DNA from: Paenibacillus alkalitolerans
GTDB taxonomy: Bacteria; Bacillota; Bacilli; Paenibacillales; YIM-B00363
Direction: 5' to 3'
Assembly: GCF_016482785.1 (NCBI RefSeq)
Contig: NZ_JAEMXM010000013.1
Coordinates: 62,001-126,000, forward strand
Length of the DNA stretch: 64,000 nucleotides
The notes under the pieces are model-generated. The model was given only the letters and a program-made list of their open reading frames with translations. It did not search any database and was not told where the DNA came from. Below, one piece after another: positions 35,226-45,174 of the stretch. The position numbers and the translations under genes were made by a program. Each line of letters opens with the position of its first letter. Position 1 is the stretch's first letter.

Positions 35226-36713
35226 ATGTTGATCCGAGAGCTCGCCTCGTCTGTTTTGCTTTCGCGCGTTATCGGCGACGAAAACACGGCGATTGCCGGC
35301 GTCACGGCCGATTCCAGGCAGGTGAACCCGGGCGATTTGTTCATATGCGTCCCGGGGTACACGGTTGACGGTCATGATTTTGCGCAAGAGGCGGCAGGAA
35401 AGGGGGCGGCGGCGCTTGTCGTTGAGCGGGAGCTGCCGGTGCCCGTTCCTCAGCTTATCGTGAAGGACGCGAGAAGGGCGATGGCCGTCATTGCAAGCAA
35501 GATAAACGGATACCCGAGCCGGGAGATGAAGGTCATCGGAGTGACGGGGACGAACGGCAAAACGACGACGACTGCCCTGATCGAGCGGATTTTGTCGGAT
35601 GTGGGCTATCGAACCGGTCTAATGGGAACCATCCGCATAAAAATAGGAGATGAAATTAAGAGCTCGAAAAACACAACCGCCGACGCGCTATATTTGCAAC
35701 ATGCCATGAGAAGCATGCTGGAGGCCGGGACCGACTATTGCGTGATGGAAGTGTCCAGCCATGCGCTCGAGCAAGGGCGTGTGCTCGGAGTCGATTTCCG
35801 GACCGCTCTGTTCACGAATTTAACCCAAGACCATCTGGACTTTCACGGAACGATGGAAAATTACGCCGCGGCGAAGGAGCTGTTTTTCTCAAGGCTCGGC
35901 AATGCCGCGGAACCGCCGGAGAGCGGCGCCAAATTCGCAGTGCTCAACGCGGATGATCCGGCGCACGCCAAATATAAGAGAGCGACGGCGGCGGAGACGA
36001 TTTTATACGGTATCGACAACGAGGCGGACGTTCGCGCGAAGAACATTCGGATGAGCGCGCGCGGCACCTCGTTTCGTCTTGAAACGTTTGCGGGACATGC
36101 GGAAATCAATATGAACCTAATAGGCAAATTCAACGTTTATAACGTATTGGGCGCCGTCGCCGCAACATTGGCGGAACGTTTGCCGTTATCAGCTATAGTA
36201 GGTTCATTAGAAAGCATCTCGGGCGTGGAAGGCCGCGTTGAACCGGTCGATGCGGGGCAGCCGTTCGCCGTGCTTGTCGACTACGCCCACACGCCGGACG
36301 GCCTTCTCAACGTATTAAATACGGTGAATGAATTCGCCCGGGGCCGCGTCATTACCGTATTCGGATGCGGAGGAGACCGCGACCGCACGAAACGTCCCGT
36401 CATGGGGAGGATTGCGGCGGAGAAGAGCGATCACGTCATCGTTACGTCCGACAATCCGCGGTCGGAAGATCCCGAGAGCATAATGCGGGAGATCGAGGAG
36501 GGCGTGCTTGCGGCCGGGCTGGACCGCAACCGCTGCGAGATGATTGCCGACAGGCGCCGCGCAATCCAAAAAGCGGTTGAAATGGCCAACCCCGAAGATG
36601 TAGTATTGATTGCGGGCAAGGGACACGAAACCTATCAAATCATCGGCGGCGTCACCTACGATTTCGACGACCGCGAGGTTGCGAAGGAAGCGATTCGAGG
36701 TGCTTCCATATGA
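35226..36713 (+). CDS. murE: UDP-N-acetylmuramoyl-tripeptide synthase MurE, meso-DAP type
   Basis: A 495-residue Mur ligase adding the third residue of the peptidoglycan stem. ATP site GVTGTNGKTTTTALIE (about residues 107-122), the Mur central motif TNLTQDHLDFHG, and the acceptor motif SDNPRSEDP (about 407-415). DNPR in that motif is the signature of enzymes that add meso-diaminopimelate, which fits the dapH and deacetylase genes at the right end of the window. ATG 35226 follows ACGGAGGAA. It overlaps murF by 4 bp. Confidence 0.95.
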   Translation: MLIRELASSVLLSRVIGDENTAIAGVTADSRQVNPGDLFICVPGYTVDGHDFAQEAAGKGAAALVVERELPVPVPQLIVKDARRAMAVIASKINGYPSREMKVIGVTGTNGKTTTTALIERILSDVGYRTGLMGTIRIKIGDEIKSSKNTTADALYLQHAMRSMLEAGTDYCVMEVSSHALEQGRVLGVDFRTALFTNLTQDHLDFHGTMENYAAAKELFFSRLGNAAEPPESGAKFAVLNADDPAHAKYKRATAAETILYGIDNEADVRAKNIRMSARGTSFRLETFAGHAEINMNLIGKFNVYNVLGAVAATLAERLPLSAIVGSLESISGVEGRVEPVDAGQPFAVLVDYAHTPDGLLNVLNTVNEFARGRVITVFGCGGDRDRTKRPVMGRIAAEKSDHVIVTSDNPRSEDPESIMREIEEGVLAAGLDRNRCEMIADRRRAIQKAVEMANPEDVVLIAGKGHETYQIIGGVTYDFDDREVAKEAIRGASI

Positions 36714-38110
36714 TACGAACCGGATTGCGGCAAATCATTGATTGGACGAACGGGCGCCTTTCGGCCGGCTTTCCGGAACATTCCGTTTCGAAGACGGCCG
36801 TTGCCGGCGTTTCAACCGATACGCGCACGATTGCGAAAGGAAGCCTGTTCGTGCCGCTCATCGGCGAACGATTCAACGGCCACGATTATGCGGCCGAGGC
36901 GGTTCGGCGGGGCGCAGCCGCCGTATTGTGGCAGGACAGCGAAGGCGAACCGCCTGCCGGTATTGCCGCCGTCATCGTGGACGATACGCTGCTGGCATAC
37001 CAACGGTTGGCGGCGCGTTACCGGGAGAGCCTTCCGGTGAAAGTCGTCGGCGTGACGGGCAGCAACGGGAAGACAACGACGAAAGACATGCTGGCCGCCG
37101 TGTTGGCCACGTCATTTAAAGTTCAGAAGACGGAAGGCAATTTAAACAATCACATCGGATTGCCGCGAACATTGCTCGCGCTTGAGTCCGATATCGAGTT
37201 CGCCGTCGTTGAGATGGGAATGAGCGGTTTCGGCGAAATCGAGCTGCTGTCGGGCATCGCGTCGCCTGACGCCGCGGTCATTACCAATATCGGCGAAGCT
37301 CATATGCTTCAGCTCGGCTCCCGCGACGGCATCGCCAAGGCCAAGCTTGAAATTCTCGGCGGCCTGAAAGTGGGAGGGCTGTTTGTCGCTCCCGGCGACG
37401 AGCCGCTGATCGAGCGGTGGGAAGGGGACGCGAAGAAGCCGTCCGCTTACCGTAAGCTTCTTTTCGGGGAAGGCCCGGACAATGACTTGTCGCTCTCGGC
37501 CGTTCAGATCGGGCAAGGAGAGACGACATTCCTGGTGAGCGGCTCGGATCAGCGGTTTGCGATCCCTCTGCTCGGCAAACACAATGCGTTAAACGCACTG
37601 GCCGCGATTGTCGTCGGACGCGCCTTCGGTCTGTCCGACTCCGTTATCGCGAAAGGCCTGCGCGAGATGAAACCGACGGGAATGAGAATCGAGCGCATCA
37701 GCGGAAAGAACGGCGTTACGATACTGAACGATGCCTATAACGCAAGCCCGGCTTCGATGAAAGCGGCGCTTGCGCTGCTTGCGGAGACGAAATCGTACAA
37801 CCGCAAGTTTGCCGTGCTCGGAGATATGTTGGAGCTCGGACCCGGCGAGATTGAGTTTCATCGGGAAATCGGCCGCGGGCTTCAACCGGAAGATGTGGAT
37901 TATGTGTTCACCTGCGGCAAGCTTGCGAAAGAGATTTCCGATGCGGCGGCAGGAAATTACAGCGCCGGACGAGTCGTATGGTTCGACTCGAAGAAGGCGG
38001 TCGTCCGGCGCATTGAAGAAACGGCCAGACCCGGCGATGTCGTGCTGGTGAAGGCGTCCCGCGGAATGAAGCTGGAAGAAGTCGTGAACGGACTTCGAGA
38101 AGAAAGGTAA
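36710..38110 (+). CDS. murF: UDP-N-acetylmuramoyl-tripeptide--D-alanyl-D-alanine ligase MurF
   Basis: A 466-residue Mur ligase that attaches D-Ala-D-Ala. ATP site [16 protein letters not shown] (about residues 111-126), [24 protein letters not shown], the [15 protein letters not shown] motif (about 342-356) and [11 protein letters not shown] 36710 overlaps the murE stop, so translation is probably coupled. Forms with murE, mraY and murD the precursor block of the dcw cluster. Confidence 0.95.
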   Translation: MIRTGLRQIIDWTNGRLSAGFPEHSVSKTAVAGVSTDTRTIAKGSLFVPLIGERFNGHDYAAEAVRRGAAAVLWQDSEGEPPAGIAAVIVDDTLLAYQRLAARYRESLPVKVVGVTGSNGKTTTKDMLAAVLATSFKVQKTEGNLNNHIGLPRTLLALESDIEFAVVEMGMSGFGEIELLSGIASPDAAVITNIGEAHMLQLGSRDGIAKAKLEILGGLKVGGLFVAPGDEPLIERWEGDAKKPSAYRKLLFGEGPDNDLSLSAVQIGQGETTFLVSGSDQRFAIPLLGKHNALNALAAIVVGRAFGLSDSVIAKGLREMKPTGMRIERISGKNGVTILNDAYNASPASMKAALALLAETKSYNRKFAVLGDMLELGPGEIEFHREIGRGLQPEDVDYVFTCGKLAKEISDAAAGNYSAGRVVWFDSKKAVVRRIEETARPGDVVLVKASRGMKLEEVVNGLREER

Positions 38111-38145
38111 AAGAGGCAACCGAAGGTTGCAAAAGGGGGGATACA

Positions 38146-39108
38146 ATGGAACTCAATCCGATTCTTTTTACTATGGGCGTGTCGTTCGCGCTCGCCGTTA
38201 TCCTGGGCCCTCTGTTCATACCGATTCTGCGATGGATGAAGTTCGGGCAGCAAATTCGCCGGGAAGGACCTCAAGGCCATCAGAAGAAGGCCGGCACGCC
38301 GACGATGGGCGGCATTATTATATTGGTGGCGCTGACGCTTGCGTTCATGCGTTTTTCCATGCGCTCCCCGGAATTTTACGTGCTGCTTGTCGCTTGTCTC
38401 GGATTCGGACTCGTCGGTTTTTTGGACGATTATATAAAGATCGCTTTTAAACGGTCGCTCGGGCTGACGGCTCGGCAGAAACTGTTCGGCCAACTGCTGA
38501 TTGCGGCCGTCGTTTGCGTCTTGCTTTATATGCACGGACATAACACCGATCTGCACATTCCGGGTACCGGGCTTGCCATCCCGCTCGGGTTGTTTTATTA
38601 TCCGTTTATCGTCTTATTCATGCTGGGCATGTCTAACGCCGTAAATTTTACGGACGGCTTGGACGGATTGCTGTCCGGCACCAGCGCGGTCGCATTCGGG
38701 GCGTTGGCTGTTATCGCGATGATTCATACGGAACACGAATCCGCGTTTTTCTCCGCGGCGATGATCGGCGCGGTGCTTGGATTTTTAGTGTTTAACGCCC
38801 ATCCCGCCAAAGTGTTTATGGGCGATACGGGGAGCCTCGGTATCGGAGGAGGCATTGCGGCCGTCGCGATCCTTACGAAGACTGAATTGCTGCTGCTTGT
38901 TATCGGCGGCATCTTCGTGATCGAAGTGCTGTCCGTCATCATACAAGTCGTTTCTTTCAAGACGAGAGGGAAGCGCGTGTTCAAAATGAGTCCCATTCAC
39001 CATCATTTCGAGCTTGTCGGGTGGTCGGAGTGGAGAGTCGTCATCACTTTTTGGCTGGCGGGGCTGCTCCTGGCGGGACTTGGAATCTATATCAACGAGG
39101 GGTTGTAG
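38146..39108 (+). CDS. mraY: Phospho-N-acetylmuramoyl-pentapeptide transferase MraY
   Basis: A 320-residue membrane enzyme with ten predicted membrane segments that transfers phospho-MurNAc-pentapeptide to undecaprenyl phosphate, making lipid I. Signature stretches: [19 protein letters not shown] (catalytic acidic region), [21 protein letters not shown] and [18 protein letters not shown]. Length fits the Gram-positive family. ATG 38146 follows AAAAGGGGGG. Confidence 0.96.
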   Translation: MELNPILFTMGVSFALAVILGPLFIPILRWMKFGQQIRREGPQGHQKKAGTPTMGGIIILVALTLAFMRFSMRSPEFYVLLVACLGFGLVGFLDDYIKIAFKRSLGLTARQKLFGQLLIAAVVCVLLYMHGHNTDLHIPGTGLAIPLGLFYYPFIVLFMLGMSNAVNFTDGLDGLLSGTSAVAFGALAVIAMIHTEHESAFFSAAMIGAVLGFLVFNAHPAKVFMGDTGSLGIGGGIAAVAILTKTELLLLVIGGIFVIEVLSVIIQVVSFKTRGKRVFKMSPIHHHFELVGWSEWRVVITFWLAGLLLAGLGIYINEGL

Positions 39109-39111
39109 CTT

Positions 39112-40503
39112 ATGCTCCATCCGGACGGGTATAAAGACCGCCGGGTCGTCTTACTCGGACTCGCCAGAAGCGGTGTGGCTGTAGCCGAATTGTTTCATCG
39201 GGCGGGCGCTCGGGTTACCGTCAACGATAAGAAAGACCGGTCTGCATGCCCTGAAGCCGCCCAATTGGAGGCTCTGGGTATTTCTGTTATATTCGGACAT
39301 CATCCGGAAGACCTCATTGACGCGGATGTGAGCCTCGTTGTCAAAAATCCGGGCATCCCGTATTCGATACAACCGATCCAACAGGCGCTTCGGCTCGGAA
39401 TCCAAGTCGTGACGGAAGTTGAAGTCGCGCACCACATATGTCCTGCTCCGATCATCGGCATTACCGGTTCGAACGGGAAAACGACGACTACGACGCTTGT
39501 GCACTTGATGTTGACGGAATCCGGCAAGGATGCCGTTGTCGCCGGAAATATCGGCAGAGCGTTGACCGAGGCGGCTTTGGCTGCGCATCCGGAGCAGTGG
39601 ATCGTTGCGGAGCTCAGCTCTTTTCAATTGAAAGGGACGGTCGACTTCCATCCGAGAATCGCCTGCCTGTTAAATTTGTACGAAACGCACTTGGATTATC
39701 ATGAAACGATGGAAGATTACGCGGCATCGAAATCGAAGCTGTTTCGAAATCTTGCTCCCGAAGATACGGCCGTGATGAATTGGGACGACGATTATTGCCG
39801 GTCGCTGCTGCCTGAAATCAAAGCGGGCGTGCTGCCTTTTTCCTTCAAACACTCGTTGGAAAAAGGCGTATACATCGAACGAAATCATGTCGTATACGCG
39901 GACGGCAGCGGAACGTCGCATACTATAGTCCCTTTGTCGGGCATCGCGATGAAGGGCGATTTCAATGTCGAGAACGCGCTGGCCGCCGCTGCCGTCGCCT
40001 TGTCTGCCGGGGCCGATGCAGCCGCGATCGCCCGGGTGTTAAGCTCGTTCCGCGGCGTGGAGCATCGGCTGGAGTTCGTCAGGGAGTTGAACGGAGTCAG
40101 TTTCTATAACAATTCCAAGGCGACGAATCCGGCGGCGACGATCAAATCGATAGAAGCGTTCGGAGACGAGCCGATCGTTCTTATTTGCGGCGGTCAGGAC
40201 CGCAAATCCGAGTTCATGGAGCTTCTGCCGGTGTTTCGCGAACGCGTGAAGGCTGTAGTTACGTTAGGAGAGACCCGTTTCAAGCTGGATCATATTGCGG
40301 AACTCGCGGGATTAACAAAGCGGAAAACCGTCGAAACTGAAGACATGCCGGAAACAGCGATCCGGCAAGCGGTGGAGGCGGCCTACGCTTTCGCGGAGCC
40401 CGGCGGTGTCGTATTGTTGTCGCCGGCTTGCGCGAGTTGGGATATGTTTCCTTCCTATGAGGAAAGGGGACGCATGTTTAAGCATTCGGTGCATACCTTG
40501 TAA
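39112..40503 (+). CDS. murD: UDP-N-acetylmuramoylalanine--D-glutamate ligase MurD
   Basis: A 463-residue Mur ligase that adds D-Glu. N-terminal VVLLGLARSGVAVAELF, ATP site [16 protein letters not shown] (about residues 118-133), LNLYETHLDYHETMEDYA, and YNNSKATNPAATIKSIEAF (about 328-346), then ICGGQDRKSEF and LLSPACASWDMFPSYEERG (split). All are standard for MurD. ATG 39112 lies 3 bp after the mraY stop with GAGGGG upstream. Confidence 0.95.
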   Translation: MLHPDGYKDRRVVLLGLARSGVAVAELFHRAGARVTVNDKKDRSACPEAAQLEALGISVIFGHHPEDLIDADVSLVVKNPGIPYSIQPIQQALRLGIQVVTEVEVAHHICPAPIIGITGSNGKTTTTTLVHLMLTESGKDAVVAGNIGRALTEAALAAHPEQWIVAELSSFQLKGTVDFHPRIACLLNLYETHLDYHETMEDYAASKSKLFRNLAPEDTAVMNWDDDYCRSLLPEIKAGVLPFSFKHSLEKGVYIERNHVVYADGSGTSHTIVPLSGIAMKGDFNVENALAAAAVALSAGADAAAIARVLSSFRGVEHRLEFVRELNGVSFYNNSKATNPAATIKSIEAFGDEPIVLICGGQDRKSEFMELLPVFRERVKAVVTLGETRFKLDHIAELAGLTKRKTVETEDMPETAIRQAVEAAYAFAEPGGVVLLSPACASWDMFPSYEERGRMFKHSVHTL

Positions 40504-40571
40504 TAGGGGTTGTACAAGGCCGCTTTATCTTGTGCCGCCGCTACGCCACAGTGTGAAGAGGTGTGTCTCGA

Positions 40572-41663
40572 ATGACGAAAAACCGTTCCGTGCCAGACGT
40601 ATACATATTGCTGGCCACTCTAGGATTGCTTGGCATAGGCGTCGTAATGGTGTACAGCGCGAGCGCGGTATTGGCGTTCCACGAATACGGCGACTCGTAT
40701 TACTACTTGAAGAGGCAGTTAATCTTTGCGGGTCTCGGACTCGTCGCGATGTATTTTGCTATGAATCTCGATTATTGGGTGCTGAAAAAATATGCGAACG
40801 TCGGATTGCTCGTCTGTTTTTTTCTGCTCGTAATCGTCCTGCTTGTCGGCACCGAGCGGGGCGGTGCAAAAAGCTGGCTTGGAGTCGGCAGTTTCGGGAT
40901 ACAGCCGTCGGAATTTATGAAGCTTGCCATGGTCGTCTTTATGGCGAAGCTTTTGTCGGAAAGCCAGGCGATGCTGTCGAGATTTACGACCGGGCTGCTG
41001 CCGCCGCTCGGACTTCTGGGGTTGGCTTTCGGGCTCATCATGCTTCAACCGGACCTCGGCTCCGGAGCGGTGCTTGTCGGGTCGACGATGATCATCATTT
41101 ATACGGCCGGAGCGAGAATCTCCCATCTTTCCTTCTTGGCTCTTGTTGGTGTCGCGGGTTTTGTCGGGCTTATCCTTACCGCTCCTTACCGGATGGCACG
41201 GATCACAGGTTTTCTGAATCCATGGTCCGATCCGCTCGGAACGGGATACCAAATCATCCAATCGTTATATGCGATCGGGCCGGGAGGTCTCGTCGGTTTG
41301 GGGCTTGGCGCCAGCCGTCAAAAGCACAGCTATTTGCCGGAACCGCAGACGGATTTCATCTTCTCCATTGTGGCCGAAGAGCTCGGATTTATCGGAGGTT
41401 CGCTTGTGCTGTTATTGTTCTTGCTGCTCGTATGGCGCGGCATGCGCACCGCGATCACGGCGCCCGATACGTTCGGCAGTTTGCTGGCGGTCGGCATTAT
41501 CGGCATTTTTGCGGTACAAGTTTTCATTAATATCGGAGTAGTCATCGGCATGCTGCCGGTTACGGGCATTACGCTTCCGCTCATATCGGCCGGTGGATCG
41601 TCGCTCACGTTGTTATTGACGGCGATCGGCATATTATTGAACGTGTCCCGCTATTCCCGGTGA
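40572..41663 (+). CDS. spoVE: FtsW/RodA/SpoVE family glycosyltransferase, SpoVE by position
   Basis: A 363-residue membrane protein with ten hydrophobic segments. SEDS-family marks: VYSASAV near the start, QLIFAGLGL, GAKSWLGVGSFGIQPSEFMKLA (split; about 95-117), QPDLGSGAV, SRQKHSYLPEPQTDFIFSIVAEELGF (split) and the C-terminal LPVTGITLPLISAGGSS. These enzymes polymerise lipid II together with a class B PBP. In B. subtilis the gene between murD and murG is spoVE, partner of SpoVD, so the same role is inferred; FtsW function cannot be excluded. ATG 40572 has GAGGTG at 9 nt; a GTG at 40563 overlaps it. murG does not follow. Confidence 0.88.
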   Translation: MTKNRSVPDVYILLATLGLLGIGVVMVYSASAVLAFHEYGDSYYYLKRQLIFAGLGLVAMYFAMNLDYWVLKKYANVGLLVCFFLLVIVLLVGTERGGAKSWLGVGSFGIQPSEFMKLAMVVFMAKLLSESQAMLSRFTTGLLPPLGLLGLAFGLIMLQPDLGSGAVLVGSTMIIIYTAGARISHLSFLALVGVAGFVGLILTAPYRMARITGFLNPWSDPLGTGYQIIQSLYAIGPGGLVGLGLGASRQKHSYLPEPQTDFIFSIVAEELGFIGGSLVLLLFLLLVWRGMRTAITAPDTFGSLLAVGIIGIFAVQVFINIGVVIGMLPVTGITLPLISAGGSSLTLLLTAIGILLNVSRYSR

Positions 41664-41866
41664 CGCATCGGGCCGGTCCGGCCTTGGGCTTTTTTCCATA
41701 TTGAAGGAAAGTCTTATGGGCTACTGTCACACTCTCTTCGGACGGAACATACTATATCGCATGACTGAACCGTCAGAGTTGTTAGCGCCATGCTTCTTGA
41801 TGAACGACCGGGAAGCAAAACCAGCAAGGCTTTCCCACAAGCAATCATAGCAAGGAGGTACGACCC

Positions 41867-42772
41867 GTGAAGCAGCTCATTGAGCAACTGCGTGGTTCCG
41901 AAGTCGGGGACATTTATCCGAATGAACCGCTGGCTCCTCATACGACTTGGAAAATAGGAGGGCCGTGCGACGTCCTCGTTGTCCCGAAGGGCAAGCGGGA
42001 GCTCGCGGAAACGATCCGTATCGCCGCGGAGCGCAATGTTCCTTGGACGACGATCGGGCGCGGTTCGAACTTACTCGTATCCGACAAAGGCATTTCCGGG
42101 ATCGTCATCAAGCTTGGGAAAGCGTTCGACTACGTCAGGTTTGAAGACACTCTGGTCATCGCCGGGGGAGCGTATTCGTTCATCAAGCTTTCCCTCATGA
42201 CAGGCAGAGAAGGACTCGCCGGCATGGAATTCGCAGGGGGTATTCCAGGCAGCGTAGGCGGCGCCGTCTATATGAACGCGGGGGCGCACGGTTCTGACGT
42301 TTCACGCATTCTGAAATCCGCCGAAGTGGTGTTGGAAGACGGACAATTGGCGGTGTGGAACGCGGAAGATTTCCGTTTCGGTTACCGGCATTCGGCATTG
42401 CAAGGGACTCGTGCGGTCGTAACGGAAGCCGTATTTGCACTCGCGCACGGGAACCGGTTGGAAATTGCCGGCGCCATCGCGGCCTACAAGGAACGGCGGC
42501 TCCGTACGCAGCCCTTTACGGAGCCGTGCGCGGGCAGCGTGTTCCGCAATCCGGAAGGCACGTTTGCCGCGAAGCTGATCGAAGAAGCCGGTATGAAAGG
42601 CACGCGCGTAGGCGGCGCGGAAATATCCGAGTTACACGCCAATTTTATCGTTAACACCGGGAACGCAACGGCGGAAGATGTGCTTGCCTTAATGAAACTG
42701 ATCCAACAAACCGTTGAACAGAAGTTCGGTATTCGATTGGTTCCGGAAGTGTTGGAGGTGGGCGAGCGCTAA
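41867..42772 (+). CDS. murB: UDP-N-acetylenolpyruvoylglucosamine reductase MurB
   Basis: A 301-residue FAD enzyme that completes UDP-MurNAc. Seen: NEPLAPHTTWKIGGPCDV (about 20-38), the FAD-binding GRGSNLLVSDKGI (about 62-74), GMEFAGGIPGSVGGAVYMNAGAHG (split), and the catalytic CAGSVFRNPEG (about 221-231; Ser in the proton-donor position). GTG 41867 follows AAGGAGGT. The 203 bp between spoVE and this gene, where murG would be expected, contain no murG-like frame. murA follows after 16 bp. Confidence 0.95.
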   Translation: MKQLIEQLRGSEVGDIYPNEPLAPHTTWKIGGPCDVLVVPKGKRELAETIRIAAERNVPWTTIGRGSNLLVSDKGISGIVIKLGKAFDYVRFEDTLVIAGGAYSFIKLSLMTGREGLAGMEFAGGIPGSVGGAVYMNAGAHGSDVSRILKSAEVVLEDGQLAVWNAEDFRFGYRHSALQGTRAVVTEAVFALAHGNRLEIAGAIAAYKERRLRTQPFTEPCAGSVFRNPEGTFAAKLIEEAGMKGTRVGGAEISELHANFIVNTGNATAEDVLALMKLIQQTVEQKFGIRLVPEVLEVGER

Positions 42773-42788
42773 TTCCGGAGGTGGAACA

Positions 42789-44069
42789 TTGGAGAAACTG
42801 GTGATTGAAGGCGGGCGGCCTTTACAAGGAACGGCACGCATCGAAGGAGCAAAGAACGCGGCGCTGCCGATTCTTGCCGCCAGCTTGCTGGCGGATGGCA
42901 AAGTAAATATCGAAAATGTGCCCGATTTGCTGGACATCCATGTGATGCTGGATATATTACGCGCACTTGGCGCTCGTGCGTCCTATTCCGGCATGTCGGC
43001 GGCGGTCGACGCTTCGACGGTTCGCTCTTCCGAAATTCCCGAGGCGTTAATGAACAAGATGCGCTCTTCTATTTTTCTCATGGGGCCGCTTCTCGCGCGA
43101 TTCGGGGAAGTGACCGTGTACCAGCCCGGAGGCTGCGCGATCGGAGAACGGAAAATCGACCTCCATTTAAGAGGCTTGCAAGCGCTTGGAGCAACGATAA
43201 CCGAATCCGGAAACCGGATCGAATGCCGCGCGGCAAAGCTGAAAGGGGCCGATGTACTTCTCGATTTTCCGAGCGTCGGGGCTACGGAAAACATTATGAT
43301 GGCTGCGGTCACTGCGGAGGGCATTACAACGATATCGAACGCGGCGAGAGAGCCGGAGATTTGGGATTTGCAGCAGTTTTTGAACAAAATGGGCTCGAAG
43401 ATCATCGGCGCGGGCACGGATACGATTACCATCGAAGGGGTCAAGAAGCTGTCCCCTTGCGTGCATAAAATCATCCCGGACCGGATTGTAACGGGCACGC
43501 TGATGGTCGCGGCCGCGGCGACGAAAGGGAATATTACGCTGGAAGGCGTCGTGCCCGGACATCTCACGTCGGTCATACATGTCCTTCGCAGAGCGGGTGT
43601 TCAAATCGCGATCGACGATGATATAATGAACGTTAGCGGAGCTGGGCGTCCGCGAGCGGTTGAGAGAATCGTTACGAGCCCGTATCCTTCGTTTCCTACC
43701 GATTTGCAGGCCCAAATGATGGTGCTGCTCTCGCTCGCCGACGGCTTAAGCGTGATGAAGGAGACCGTGTTCGAGGGCCGGTATAAACATGTGCATGAGT
43801 TATGCGCTATGGGAGCCGACATCCGGATGGACGGCAATTCCGCTCTAATCAGAGGCGTACCACGATTGTACGGAGCATCGGTCGAAGCGACCGATTTGCG
43901 GGCCGGCGCAGCGTTGGTAATCGCGGGCTTGGCCGCGAAAGGCCGAACGGTCATCGATCAAATTCATCATATCGACCGCGGTTACGAATCGATTGAGAAT
44001 ACGTTCAACAGTCTAGGCGGCCAGATCGAACGAACGGTAACGCTGTCTCAAGATCGAATCGCTTTGTAA
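42789..44069 (+). CDS. murA: UDP-N-acetylglucosamine 1-carboxyvinyltransferase MurA
   Basis: A 426-residue enolpyruvyl transferase for the first committed step of peptidoglycan synthesis. EGAKNAALPILAA (about residues 18-30) contains the conserved Lys-Asn pair, and the loop PGGCAIGERKIDLH (about 113-126) carries the active-site Cys, so it should be fosfomycin-sensitive. Later motifs include PSVGATENIMMAAV and YPSFPTDLQAQMM. TTG 42789 follows CCGGAGGTGG. In B. subtilis murA is not in this cluster, so its placement next to murB is a rearranged form, bringing both UDP-MurNAc steps together. Confidence 0.95.
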   Translation: MEKLVIEGGRPLQGTARIEGAKNAALPILAASLLADGKVNIENVPDLLDIHVMLDILRALGARASYSGMSAAVDASTVRSSEIPEALMNKMRSSIFLMGPLLARFGEVTVYQPGGCAIGERKIDLHLRGLQALGATITESGNRIECRAAKLKGADVLLDFPSVGATENIMMAAVTAEGITTISNAAREPEIWDLQQFLNKMGSKIIGAGTDTITIEGVKKLSPCVHKIIPDRIVTGTLMVAAAATKGNITLEGVVPGHLTSVIHVLRRAGVQIAIDDDIMNVSGAGRPRAVERIVTSPYPSFPTDLQAQMMVLLSLADGLSVMKETVFEGRYKHVHELCAMGADIRMDGNSALIRGVPRLYGASVEATDLRAGAALVIAGLAAKGRTVIDQIHHIDRGYESIENTFNSLGGQIERTVTLSQDRIAL

Positions 44070-44190
44070 CACATTTACTGTCCTCACATTTCGCGTCCCT
44101 TCCCAGGCTATGGGAGGGACTCCTGTTTTTCCTCCATTTGGACAAGTGTACCTTATCAAGACACCGTGAAGCTATAAGGTGGTGTTTTCC

Positions 44191-44985
44191 GTGAGTCAGC
44201 TTCAATCTATGCCGGTCGTTCGCGAGACGCGTCCGCGGCGAAGAGGGAACAGGAAGCTGTTATTCCTGCTTTTCGTGTTTTTTATATCGTTGATGGGCGT
44301 GCTGTTCTTTCAATCCTCCTTCAGCAAGATCCACAGGCTCGAGGTGCAAGGGTACCGGCTGCTGTCCGAGGCGGACATTTTGGAGGCGGCGGGGATAAAA
44401 CCGGGAGACCATTTCTTTGCCGTCGGCGCCCGGGAGATGGAGCGGAGAATCGAACTGCTGCAAGTCGTGGATTCAGCGACCGTGGTCAAACGGTTTCCGG
44501 GCAGCGTTGAAATTTCGGTTAAAGAATATCCTGTCGTCGCATTGGAACTGAATGCCGAAGGGGCTCTTGTCGGACTGTTATCCAACGGATTCTCCGTCGC
44601 TTATGCGGAAAGCATGAACGCGGCGCCGCGGCCGCTTCTGACCGGATGGGAAGACGACAAGCTGAAGAAGAGTCTTTGCCGGGTGCTGGGAACGATTGCG
44701 CCCGAGCTGTTGTCGGACGTGTCGGAAATTCGCCCGAGCCCGAAACAAAGCTATAACGACCGGATATTGATCTACACAAGATCGCATTACGAAGTTATTA
44801 CGCGTATTTCATATTTGGCCGAAAAAATTTCTCTCCTTGACGATTATGTATATGAGATGAAAAGCAGCGGCAGAACGACGGGACGCATCGTATTGCTGGA
44901 AACGGATCACGGGGAAACTTTCGAGCAGGCGCAGTCCCCGGATTCTAGCGAAGATACGGAATTGGAAAAAGAGACTATTCAATAG
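44191..44985 (+). CDS. divIB: Cell division protein DivIB/FtsQ
   Basis: A 264-residue bitopic protein: a basic cytoplasmic N-terminus, one membrane segment (LLFLLFVFFISLMGVLFF, about 23-40), a POTRA domain (KIHRLEVQGYRLLSEADILEAAGI, split; about 47-72), then the beta domain and a charged C-terminal tail. It forms the septal FtsL-DivIC-DivIB complex. GTG 44191 is favoured because AAGGTGGTG lies just upstream; another GTG at 44179 overlaps that site. ylxW and ylxX, which follow divIB in B. subtilis, are absent; ftsA comes after 189 bp. Confidence 0.9.
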   Translation: MSQLQSMPVVRETRPRRRGNRKLLFLLFVFFISLMGVLFFQSSFSKIHRLEVQGYRLLSEADILEAAGIKPGDHFFAVGAREMERRIELLQVVDSATVVKRFPGSVEISVKEYPVVALELNAEGALVGLLSNGFSVAYAESMNAAPRPLLTGWEDDKLKKSLCRVLGTIAPELLSDVSEIRPSPKQSYNDRILIYTRSHYEVITRISYLAEKISLLDDYVYEMKSSGRTTGRIVLLETDHGETFEQAQSPDSSEDTELEKETIQ

Positions 44986-45174
44986 ATTTATAACATGTTA
45001 GAATTGAAAGTATGGGTTTTGGCGACTTATCCCGCGCAAATACGGCAAATTCCATGAAAAACCTGTATAAATTGAAAGGTGAAAAAGAGGGAAAAGCAGT
45101 CTCATGTTGAATAAGTATACAGTTCTAGTCTGTTTCAGCCATCAGTCTTTACAATTGCGGGAGGTGCCAACGCT

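Noticed and set aside
33287-35362. A 691-codon open frame on the minus strand
   Set aside because: It is antisense to spoVD and the start of murE. Its product is rich in R, H, F and V as expected for a mirror of a coding strand, and has no domain or signal.
41664-41866. Truncated murG between spoVE and murB
   Set aside because: Translation of this short stretch on both strands gives no GGTGGH-like or other MurG segment. It reads as plain intergenic sequence with a possible weak hairpin after spoVE.
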